Shown in pieces: positions 55,540-64,000 of a stretch of DNA of 64,000 nt. This DNA is from Bathymodiolus brooksi (taxonomy: Eukaryota; Mollusca; Bivalvia; Mytilida; Modiolidae). A program made the position numbers and the translations under genes. The DNA is taken from the NCBI GenBank assembly GCA_963680875.1, contig OY804588.1, positions 81,554,829-81,618,828 on the forward strand, in the 5' to 3' direction. Within the stretch, counting starts at the first letter, position 1, and every line of letters starts with the position of its first letter. The notes under the pieces were generated by a model. The model did no database searches, was not told where the DNA came from, and saw only the letters and a program-made list of their open reading frames with translations.

Positions 55540-55760
55540 GTATAGAGAAACGTCTATAGATGATTCCTACCAAGTTTCAGTACATTTGGCTAAGCGGTTT
55601 TAGAAGAGAATATTAAAATTTGAAAAGTGAACGGACGACATACGACCGACGCCAAGTGATGGCAAAATAGGGTATTCCGGTTTCCTTCATCAATAAAACT
55701 AATATCCACGATATAACTGAAATATTGTTGAAAGGGGCGTTGAAAACATCAACCCTAACC
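55540..55760 (+). repeat. ATGATTCCTACCAAGTTT repeat tail plus SINE tail
   Basis: CTATAGATGATTCCTACCAA, AGTACATTTGGCTAAGCGGT and GTGAACGGACGACATACGAC with CCGACGCCAAGTGATG form one unit of the family seen as a five-copy array at 62560-63330. A SINE tail (TTCCGGTTTCCTTCATCAAT ... AGGGGCGTTGAAAACATCAA) follows. The unit abuts the outer edge of the giant inverted repeat. Confidence 0.75.
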
Positions 55761-56180
55761 TAACCTTAAATATTCAAATTTGATATATCCTATAGTGGAC
55801 TCATTTATTTCGATAAAATGCATGATATTCATTGCGAAGACGCCAATAAAATCAACCAGGCAATACAAACTCCAAGTACAAAAACAGAAATCAAACATCA
55901 TACTGCACACGCATGCCTCTTGTTTGGAAATTACGCTCAACCTTTATCCCTTGACAATGATATTTGTTTTAAGTTTTCGGACAGGTCGTTCATATAGAAC
56001 TAAAGTTATCACATGAAGTAAATTGTTTCGACAGACCGACGACAACGACGACACCAAGGACAAGAACAGACCGATAACATAATACGACCGCAGCATATTT
56101 AGGGTCATATTAACAATTAATATGTTTTGTCCGAAAAGGAAAGGAAAGTTTTGTTTTGAAATTATGAAATACTGACATAA
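55761..56180. repeat. cGAS-like gene downstream flank module, copy B
   Basis: Order of blocks: ATTCAAATTTGATATATCCT, GTGGACTC, GCATGCCTCTTGTTTGGAAA, TTTTCGGACAGGTCGTTCAT, TCGACAGACCGACGACAACG, AGAACAGACCGATAACATAA, CAGCATATTTAGGGTC and TTTTGTTTTGAAATTATGAA. Same order as 21820-22640 and as the palindrome centre. Confidence 0.7.
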
Positions 56181-56332
56181 TAAACTAATATGTATCTGTC
56201 AGTAAAGACTACAAAACTTAACATATCATCTGTAAAGTGTTTTAAGATTGTCCATAGATTCATCAGTCTTGACACATTAATTTCAAATAGACGTTAGCTG
56301 TCAATTTATATGATTATAATGAACCAGTTCAG

Positions 56333-58277
56333 TCATCTCTTGTGTTGGTTTTTTATCACCATTTCCAGTCTTTGTAAAGCACAATTTGATGCAGGGTCAA
56401 GTTTTATTGCCTGACCAAACGCATATTCAGCTAATACACGTTTTCCAATAAGTTGATAAGCTACTCCTAGACAGTTGTACGAGTTAGATCTCTCCATATA
56501 ATCAGAAATAAAATAGTTCTCTCTTATTGTGAGTTGTCCCTTTCTAATGGAATTATAGCACTGGCTTACATTGTTTAAACGTATATGACACATACATAGT
56601 AGGAAATGTGGGTATGCAACAGGTGGTAGAATATGGACATCATTAACAACTCATAATTCTAATTCTTCAGGAATCAATGTAGAGTGTGGTGTGAAGGCAA
56701 CACAACTAACACGTAAAAGTTTTAATATGTTTGTTATACCTAAGCTCTGTATCGTATTTGTTTTAATTAATTCGTATTGGTATTCAGATCAGTTTGTTTG
56801 ATAGCATGCTTTTTCTGGTGTGCACTTTGATAAGGCGTAAGATAATATATAGCGAGCCGTATTATATTGTTTCATCTTGTAGTAAAACGAGGCCAACATT
56901 AACCAACCAGACACAGCGTCATGATGCATGTTCTGTCTAAGATACCATAACAGAGACGTTTGCGGTATTGTTTGTATTTGTCTTTGTTTCTATTCACACC
57001 AACAACAAGCTTACATTGTGCTGCCCGACTACATATCATACTCATGAAATAACGATAATAAGATTTTAATCTCTGAGACTGACGAATGAAGTGAACTGCT
57101 TTATGGTATGATTGTATATCAAATACTGTTGTCGTATTAACAGCTGTTGAACATAATATACGTTTGATATATGCTGCTTATACTTCGGTGTTATTATGTA
57201 TATGGTGCCGTAGTATTGTAAACGTAGATAATTGTTCTGACAAGAGAACACTATGCCAACCGTAACTCCACAATGCACTTAAATATGCCAGTAAGATTTT
57301 TCGTTCTTGTTCTTCTATTTTATTCTCAAACATATTGTTTTCAGGAATGAAGTAATGAAGGCATATTCCATATTCAAGACAATAAATGAGTCTTCTAAAA
57401 TATCTCTTGAAACAGGAAATGAGATTTTCGGGTCGTTATATTGATAACGATATTTCTTCTGATACGCAAACTATTATATTTTTGATATAAAATGAACATA
57501 TTAAATCTTTACAGCGGCTGTCCCTGTTAACTACGTCTTTGATCAAGATGTTCATCAAAGCATAGCAGAGTAATTGTGTTTGAGTGAAAGAGTATATCAA
57601 TTGTTTTTCACAGACAGAGAAAGATATACGCCATTCGATGTGTTCGTTCTTAGATCCTTTAGAACCAATAGGAACAAACAGACCACCGTGATCTATTATC
57701 TGTGACTTTACATTACTACTATTAGGCCATGAACAATTATATATTGTTACCCATTGGTTAGCAATTGTTATCCCTCGTCGTGAATGAAGGGTGAATGCAA
57801 AATCAAAGTGCCCATCTTTATTCGACAAACATGGTCCATGAACTACATCAGCTCTACCTACCATGAACATTGATTTACATAACTGACTAGACAAATACAA
57901 ATCATTTCCAACTTTCGTGGACATTTCCCAAGAAATATTATTATTGCAGTGAAGGAGCCGCATACACGTAAAGCGGAGTTTCGTGTCTTCCGTCTCCATA
58001 GCAACACACGTTTCAGCCAAATTAACATGTGGACTATTTATATCCTCATCTTCATTTACATCTTTAATCACAAACATGATATCTATGTCACTCATCTTCA
58101 TTTCTAGACCTTCACCATCGCTTCCACTTGTTATCTGGTTAAATTCTTTAGAATGGTACAGATTATCTCTGATTGTATTAAACATTCTCCTTGTCATCAC
58201 TGTTTCCTCTATTCCAACAGTATGCTGACACAAATAACGGTACAACGATAAAGATGTGTCACGTGATTGGATATCCT
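56333..58277 (-). pseudogene. cGAS-like (Mab-21 domain) nucleotidyltransferase gene, copy B
   Basis: The exon starts after TTTATATTGTAG (acceptor AG ends at 58278) with DIQSRDTSLSLYRYL. The core is open to TAA at 57436. It has G41-S42 and D53-x-D55 (TSGSDGEGLEMKMSDIDIMF), D148 in HFDFAF, and EWRISFS (204-210, numbering from the Met at 58245), all placed as in Mab-21/cGAS nucleotidyltransferases with a potentially complete catalytic triad. Homology continues to 56333 and ends in a TPR-like NSYNCLGVAYQLIGKRVLAE with YAFGQAIKLDP. Lesions are TAA after SLSI (copy A has TGG), TAA near 57182 (copy A has CAA), a 2-base gain near 56945, TGA near 56795 and TGA near 56655. The protein family senses nucleic acid and makes cyclic dinucleotide-type messengers; this copy could at most yield the N-terminal core. 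Confidence 0.83.
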
Positions 58278-59221
58278 CTACAATATAAATTATTATGATA
58301 TGTAGATATCAAATTTAGTACACATGGGGCGTTTCTGGACTAACCTTCATCATGTACGCTGAGATGCAAATACTCTAAAAGTCGTGGTAACAATAAACAC
58401 AAAGTGACTATACAGGATAGTTAACCTGGGTAAGGTAACCAATTCCCGAGGGAGCAATATCTAAGTTTGACAATACTGACATCATTTACAATTATACCTA
58501 ATAAAACGTGTCAGTATGACCAAAATATGCTTTGCAGGGATCAATAAAGACAATTTGTATTTATTATCAGTCATGCTGTTTTACAACTGTGAGAAACGAA
58601 TCACTTAAATAGACAACCTTTGAACATGTGAACACTTGTAGTGATTACCGGTTAAAACTGATGTCTATCAATAATATGTGAACTTGCAGCTATCTTGTTT
58701 AGACCCTTTGATAGTCTTGCTCCGAAAGACTTTCACATATATTGGCTTGTATGAAGATTATCCCAGAAACGCTTCGTGCGTACTCAATTTAATATCTACG
58801 TTTTTATTATATTTAGGTCCTACACATTATTATCTTCAATGATTGGTAACTGTAAAAAAATACTTGAATATTATGGCGCATATATTGTAATTGTTAAAAC
58901 AATCAGGCATTTGCATGCCATTTTTAGCACAACGAAACCCTCATGTTCATATCGGACGTCATTTTCGGGTTGTAGTAATCAACAATAAATATGTATGAAT
59001 ATAACTTTCAAATTTCTAGAATATAATTATGAGGGCTTGTGAGGAAAACGGACGGGAAGTAATAACAAACAAGTAGCTCCTATCTAGGGCCAAATTTCAA
59101 CGAGATTAAATTATTTCTCTAGTTAAGAAACATCTTCGTCTTTTTGGTATTTAAACAGGTAATATCACGTATATTGCTGCATCATTGAAGCTATGGAAAC
59201 CCTCTTCTATAAACAAAGGGT
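58278..59221. other. Upstream flank of cGAS-like copy B
   Basis: Aligns with 24712-25560, with extra DNA at about 58290-58500. GTAGATATCAAATTTAGTAC with CGTTTCTGGACTAACCTTCA at 58298-58345 resembles 53339-53390 in the palindrome, and an inverted relative lies at 58745-58800 (GAAGATTATCCCAGAAACGC). No 5' coding exon or promoter was identified. Confidence 0.5.
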
Positions 59222-59227
59222 TAGGTG

Positions 59228-59475
59228 TTATGGTGTTTAACGCCACCTACAGCAATATTTCAGCTATATCGTGGTGGTCAGTTTTATTGGTGTTGGGACA
59301 CCAAAGTATCCGGAGAAAACCATTAACCTTACGCAAGTCACTGATAAGCTTGATCACATGATAATGTATCGGGAGCACATCGTCAGAGCCGGGTACGAAC
59401 TCATAATGTTAGTGGTGATAGGCACTGGTTGCACGTGTATCTGTAAATCCAACTGCCATACGATCATCCCCACGA
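59228..59475 (-). repeat. tRNA-derived SINE, near full-length
   Basis: Reverse complement of the SINE: ATGGTGTTTAACGCCACCTA, GCTATATCGTGGTGGTCAGT, GTATCCGGAGAAAACCATTA, then the head in GGGTACGAACTCATAATGTT, TAGTGGTGATAGGCACTGGT and AAATCCAACTGCCATACGAT. The B-box region (GAGTTCGTACCC on the minus strand) is one base from the optimum. The 75-codon frame inside is not a gene. Confidence 0.85.
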
Positions 59476-59695
59476 CGCACCCTATTATAAATAAATAATG
59501 CCATACATTTTACTAAGTAAGAAACCTCTCCCCCTTTTCTTGCTATTCAAACAGACAACATCATGTCTATTACTGTACCATTTATATTGTGTTTATGATA
59601 TACGGGTTAGTAATATATTGTTTTGTAACATTATTTCAATTTATTACTCGACATTGTAAATTTAGGAATATACGATGATTTGATTTTGATTAATT

Positions 59696-59943
59696 TTGGT
59701 ATTTTAACACCACTTTCAGCAATATTTCAGCTATATTATGGCGACCAGTCTTCGTGGTGAAGGAAGCCGGAGAGAACCACCGACCATGAGCAAGCAACTG
59801 GTAAACTGTATCACTTGCGGCTGCGAGTCGAGCGCATCCTTTTTCTAATTTAGAAAGCCGGGCGCGAGCCCACACCGTATTGGTGATAGACTTGCATGAG
59901 CTGTTAGATCCAGCGACCTAACTCATTGAGCCAACCGGGCCCC
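59696..59943 (-). repeat. SINE with best-preserved tRNA-like head
   Basis: On the minus strand the head reads GGGCCCGGTTGGCTCAATGA then GTTAGGTCGCTGG. TGGCTCAATGAGTTAGG is a clear RNA polymerase III A box, and GTGGGCTCGCGCCCGG occupies the B-box position. The body (TTGCTCATGGTCGGTGGTTC) and tail (ATTGCTGAAAGTGGTGTTAA) follow. It differs from the other copies in the head, so it may represent a longer or different subfamily. Confidence 0.85.
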
Positions 59944-60154
59944 TAGTAATATATATTACATTTAGAACTGTAGAAAGAGTTGGTAAACCCCGATTATAAT
60001 ATGAAACTATAGCAAAATGAACCCAATTGTTACGTTAATTAGTGACCACCCTCTCCTTTATTTAAGAAACCGACTTCACCTTTAATCAGGAAAGCCTCTT
60101 CTTTAATAAAGGAAACACATCTCCGTCCCCTTTAAGTCCTTATAACGAACAGCA

Positions 60155-60345
60155 ACTACCCATGCAATCAGTGATTAGCGGTATGAGTTCGAATCTCGCT
60201 CATGGCAACGTGTATCCGATACAACATTGTCTGATGAAAGGTTTGTAGTGACTTGCGGCAGGTCGGTGGTATTCTTCGGTTATTCCGGTTCCATTCACCA
60301 ATAAAATTGATTGTCACGACATAGCTGAAATATTTTTGAAAAGAT
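60155..60345 (+). repeat. tRNA-derived SINE
   Basis: CCCATGCAATCAGTGATTAG, GTATGAGTTCGAATCTCGCT (good B box), CGTGTATCCGATACAACATT, GACTTGCGGCAGGTCGGTGG and CATAGCTGAAATATTTTTGA. The tail is cut by the adjacent foldback element. Confidence 0.85.
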
Positions 60346-60351
60346 ACAGTA

Positions 60352-61001
60352 GCTATGATCCGACAACCCGTTTATCCGATAGTCTGATAGTCCGACAGCC
60401 CGACAGTTCTGTAGTCCGACAGAGGTGTGTTTGTTTTTTCACGTTCACCGTTCGTTCAAGTAAGAACAGCAACAGGGGAAAACATTGCGGGAATACACAA
60501 GAAAAATATCAAGCATTAGGTTCACCAATTTTCTTGAATGTTTCTTTGCAGTTGTACTTGTATGAGGAAATGTGCTTTCACTTAAATGAAGGAATAATAA
60601 ACTTCTTTAATTCAATACTAATCTCAACGTGACGATCATGCGATTTTGTTCAGGCAATTTATTATGGATTGAAAAGACTGTCTTGCCTAGATTATCTGAC
60701 CAGAACAATAGGCAAAGGCTACATATTCCAGGTCTAGGCAATATAATATGATTTGAATTCTCTAAAGTAAGTGTCTTGAAATTTAACTTCACGAAACTAT
60801 TTTTAATATATGCTTCATTAAGCTACATGCGAATCTGCCATCGAACGTATTTAATACAGAATACACCAGTCAATGACACAGAAATCTCGTTATTTAGTAT
60901 GAAAAACATATATTTTATTTCATATGCACAGTCTGTCGGACTATTGGACTGTCGGACTACCGTACTGTCGGACTATTGGGATGTCAGATAATAGGTCATA
61001 A
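60352..61001. repeat. Foldback element with TAGTCCGACAG arrays
   Basis: The left end TATGATCCGACAACCCGTTT, TAGTCCGACAGCCCGACAG, TGTAGTCCGACAGAGG is mirrored at the right by CTGTCGGACTATTGGACTGT, CGGACTACCGTACTGTCGGA and GGATGTCAGATAATAGGTCA. Each arm of about 65-70 bases is itself built from a degenerate 11-17 base repeat. The interior of about 500 bases has no recognisable protein. It sits directly at the end of a SINE. Confidence 0.75.
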
Positions 61002-61599
61002 AGTGGAGTTATACATAACATAACCCCTAACTCACTATAACGAACAAACACCGTTAGCCATTAGTGATGTTAAGCAATATTTTGCTCTATTATTGGTTGT
61101 TAATGACCTTATTTATTTGTCATCTCTGAAAATTTCTAATTAAACTAATATAAAGATAACATAACTAGGGGGTAAAATGTGAAGCCAGTAGATTATATAT
61201 CAATACGACATCAAAAGTCAACACACCCTTTTTTTTATTATTATACACCGAAATTCACAATATTATTTCGTACGATCCGCATTTGTGTACTATATTACCC
61301 AAATTGTGTGTTCGTTGTTATACAGAATCTAATTTCATCACTAAATATTGTAAATTAAGAATTGATATTACCTGCCATTTTGGATGTCAAGTCCTCGTTA
61401 CTATTAATAAACATGTGTAATCAGTGTTCCCACAAAAACTATCCTACGATTGAGATTTAATCTGAATTTGTAAAGAAGTAAACAAGGTGACAATGTAGAA
61501 CGTAAATAATTATATTTACTGTAAATTAATGCAATAAGATTTTAAGATGAAATATGTCATCTGGGGCGGATTTACGAGGGGCGTTCACAGAAATTAAAG
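61002..61599. other. AT-rich intergenic DNA
   Basis: No gene. TTCACAATATTATTTCGTAC with TTGTGTACTATATTACCC at 61253-61305 matches 46200-46250 and its right-arm mirror near 48730-48790, and the following CTGCCATTTTGGATGTCAAG matches 46320. This is a further diverged copy of part of the palindrome-arm sequence. Confidence 0.5.
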
Positions 61600-61990
61600 A
61601 TAGGAGTAGCACGAACCCCACTTAATCTCCGGATTAGTATAAAGGAACACCATAGGAAAACAGAAAAAAAGAAAGACATAACAAAAATTAAACCGTAAGC
61701 ATGACAAACACAAGACAAAAGAAAACAAAAACACAATATAAAAACAAAGCAAAAACCTGAAATTAAAGAAAAAAAGCAATCAAAACAAATGGGAGTGAAG
61801 ACCAACTGGACTGCCTTTTCATGTGGAAATGAAAATGGACATCACAACACGAAGCTAAAGGTGTGAAAACATTACATTTGAAAACATTGAACAATAAGAA
61901 CTTCACTAATACAAGTAATAAAAACGGGGGTGAAATTCTTTTCTCAGACAAAGTTCTTTCTCCACTAGTCGCATCCGTCGTGTTATGCCT
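61600..61990 (-). repeat. Interspersed repeat R2, inverted copy
   Basis: On the minus strand: GAGTAGCAC-type start, GAACCCCACTTAATCTCCGG (inverse of the GGGGTTCGTG block), then TGTCTTTCTTTTTTTCTGTT and TTTTGTCTTGTGTTTGTCAT blocks. The ACTAGTCGCATCCGTCGTGT anchor is at about 61965. The 111-codon minus-strand frame over it is not considered a gene. Confidence 0.55.
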
Positions 61991-62344
61991 GTTACGCAGC
62001 CGGTGATAAGTAATACACGAGGAACGGGCCACATTGTGATTACAACAGGACATGTATGTGATTATTTCAGACACATATATCTTGAAAGGGTTAACCAATA
62101 ATGAATATATAATGTCTCATCTCTACAAGTAAATATTCGAAAGCTTTTGTAGAAAGATTTGATAAAATCCGATTATGATATGAAACAATCTGAACCCAAT
62201 CTTTCCTTTAATTAAGGACCACTCTCCCCCTTAATTAGAAAAAATATTTCACTTTTCATCAAGAAAGTCTCTTTTAATCAAGGAAATTCATTTTCTCCTG
62301 TAATTCCTTTTAGCGAATAACAAAATAAGGGATTAAAAGTAACC

Positions 62345-62505
62345 TATGTAACCAGCTGTGACGTTTAAGTCCCGCTCCTCATGCCGAGGTGTACTAGATA
62401 CAACATTATGTGATAATGTTGGTTAGTGACTTCCGGCAGGTCTGTGGTTTTCACCGGGCTTTCCGGTGTCCCCCATCAATAAAACTGACAGCTACGATAT
62501 ACAGC
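62345..62505 (+). repeat. tRNA-derived SINE, head-truncated
   Basis: TGACGTTTAAGTCCCGCTCC (B box changed), ATGCCGAGGTGTACTAGATA, CTTCCGGCAGGTCTGTGG and CAATAAAACTGACAGCTACG. A C tract of about 12 bases follows at 62519. Confidence 0.8.
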
Positions 62506-62559
62506 ACAATCCCTAAAGCCCCCCCCCCCCCATTTTAACAAACAAAAACAATATAAAGA

Positions 62560-63330
62560 TTTTTTAGAAATCGAAAACCAGAAACAATAATTGCCTATGG
62601 GGGCCATATTTGTTAACTGATCTTAACTTAATGAGTATTTTTTATAGAGAATATTCCATATATGATTTTGATTCATTTACCCTAGTGGTTTCAGGGAAAA
62701 GGAGTATTTAGAAATCGACTAATCAGAAACAATAAATGCCTGTGGCGTCAATAGTTGTTAGCGCACCGGGACGAACTAAGCACTCTTCTTAGATGACCTT
62801 CCATAGATGCTTCCTACTAAGATTAGGTTTATTTGGCCAGGCAGTTTCAGAGGCGAATAAAAATTATTACCTGTGGTGGCCATCTTTGTTAATGGATCGG
62901 GATGAAATGGGTAATATCTTTATAAAGAACCTTTCATAGATGCTTCAAGTGGTTTCAGAGCAGAAAATTTATTTAGACATAGATCAATCAGAAACAAGAA
63001 TTGCCTGTGGCGGCCATCTTTGTTAACGGATCGGAACAAAATGAGCACTCTATATAGGGGAGCTCCAGTAGATATGTCCTTTCTAGTTTCGATTCATTTG
63101 ACCTAGCGATTTCAGAGAATACATTGTAGAAATCATCTAAATAGAAGCAATAATTGCCTGTGGCGGACATATTTTTGAGCAAATTAGGACGAGATGAGTA
63201 ATCTTTATAAATAACCTTCCATAGATGCTTCCTACTAAGTTTCAGTACATTTGACTAGGCGGTTTTAAAGGAAAAAAAATGAAAAGTAAACGATTGACAG
63301 ACGACGGACACCAAGTGATGACAAAGTAGC
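62560..63330 (+). repeat. Five-copy tandem repeat, about 130-155 bp unit
   Basis: Anchors GCCTGTGGCGGCCAT (variants) lie at about 62596, 62740, 62868, 63000 and 63152. Each unit has AGAAACAATAATTGCC, TTTGTTAACGGATCGGGA, ATGAGTAATCTTTATA, CTTCCATAGATGCTTCCTAC and CATTTGACCTAGCGGTTTCA. The array ends with AACGATTGACAGACGACGGA and CACCAAGTGATGACAAAGTA, as single copies of this family do (55540-55670). I recall a similar repeat as widespread in molluscs; the name is not known to me. Confidence 0.8.
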
Positions 63331-63384
63331 TGGATTATGTATGGTCCATCAATAATTCACAAAGATTTATCAAACCTGAAAGGG

Positions 63385-63620
63385 GTCGTCGCGTTCTTGA
63401 TCGTACGGTAGATGTATTTACAACTACCTATGCTATCCCCACTTACGTTGTGAGTTCGAATCCTGCTCAGACGAGTTGTGCTCTTTATGTGATAAAGTTT
63501 GTCAATGATTTGCGACAGGTCAGTGGTTTTCTCCTGGTTCGTCAGTTTCCTCAATCAATAAAGCTAACCTCCACGATATAGCTGAAATATTGTTGAAAGT
63601 GGCGTTAAAAATCGTAACCC
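63385..63620 (+). repeat. tRNA-derived SINE, near full-length
   Basis: GATCGTACGGTAGATGTATT, CAACTACCTATGCTATCCCC, GTTGTGAGTTCGAATCCTGC (good B box), ATTTGCGACAGGTCAGTGGT, TCCACGATATAGCTGAAATA and AAGTGGCGTTAAAAATCGTA. It holds the position that a SINE occupies at the start of the other cGAS-like flank modules. Confidence 0.88.
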
Positions 63621-64000
63621 TAACCTAACCTTAACATATATAATATTCGAATTTTGTAATATCCTAATGTGGACTCTTTAACAATTGCATAGTATTGATT
63701 GCAAAAAACCCCATTAAAATCAAAAAATCAATATAAACTCTACGTATGAAATTTAAGAATGAATGCCCCTTTTAGTCCCCGTTCAGCAATAAAATAAGTA
63801 ATGTGTTATGTCCATCAATAAGTTTGGATAAAAACATGTTTAAATTCTGGAAATTGGGATTTTCTGATCTCAGAAACGGTCAGAAAATCAATGAATTTCG
63901 GTCTCTATTACACTCAGTTCGAAATAAAATATCTAGTTTGTGCATGGTACATGATACAAAATCAATAATCCAGCGGGACGTTGTGGTCATGATCGCATTT
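63621..64000. repeat. Start of a further cGAS-like flank module (right edge)
   Basis: After the SINE come ATTCGAATTTTGTAATATCC, TAATGTGGACTCTTTAAC, ATTGATTGCAAAAAACCCC and a plus-strand coding-like stretch with NEFRSLLHSVRNKISSLCMV (about 63885-63945). The order matches the A and B modules. The window ends before the place where the gene's 3' end would be expected. Confidence 0.55.

Noticed and set aside
61763..62098. 111-codon minus-strand frame
   Set aside because: Lies over an inverted R2 repeat copy and has no domain; treated as chance.
1..64000. Search for CRISPR arrays, bacterial operons, riboswitches or rho-independent terminators
   Set aside because: The window is eukaryotic in character; regular repeats found are satellites or SINEs without unique spacers of CRISPR type.

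Overview
The window looks like gene-poor, AT-rich nuclear DNA of a bivalve mollusc. The evidence is a tRNA-headed SINE of molluscan type in at least 14 copies, LINE, gypsy-class and Penelope-like fragments, poly(C)/poly(G) tracts, and two intron-containing Mab-21/cGAS-like nucleotidyltransferase gene remnants of the kind expanded in bivalves. The repeat texture resembles mussels (Mytilidae), but that is inference. No bacterial features, rRNA, tRNA gene or CRISPR array was seen.

Layout. 0-12 kb: SINEs, a LINE C-terminal remnant (minus strand), a poly(C) satellite, an orphan 5' LTR with a tRNA-Lys primer-binding site, several promoter-like GC islands with short candidate first exons, and a 560-bp foldback element. 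12.4-15.6 kb: a broken gypsy-class retrotransposon carrying gag, protease, truncated RT, RNase H and integrase. 15.9-17.5 kb: a THAP-like first exon beside a 1.28-kb foldback element whose arms are packed with ETS, NRF1, CRE and E-box sites. 17.8-29.5 kb: a duplicated module, a cluster of interspersed-repeat copies, cGAS-like pseudogene A, and a LINE fragment inserted into the second copy of the module. 30.6 kb: a 134-bp hairpin. 34-36.9 kb: a hAT-like MITE next to a 677-codon open Penelope-type reverse transcriptase. 39.3-55.5 kb: a giant inverted repeat with arms of about 8 kb and a 320-bp spacer. 55.5-59.2 kb: cGAS-like pseudogene B in a segment paralogous to the one holding copy A. 59-64 kb: SINEs, another foldback element, a 5-copy tandem repeat, and the start of a further cGAS-like flank module at the right edge.

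How it fits together. The same flank (SINE, then AT-rich DNA, then a CAGACCGACGAC-rich stretch) lies downstream of both cGAS-like copies, forms the centre of the giant palindrome, and reappears at the right edge. This suggests a cGAS-like innate-immune gene cluster that expanded and decayed by segmental duplication, with a fold-back event inside one module making the palindrome. Both visible copies keep an open nucleotidyltransferase core but carry stops and frameshifts downstream.

Limits. All family assignments come from motifs read by eye. Repeat and arm boundaries are accurate to roughly 5-20 bases. No database comparison was possible.
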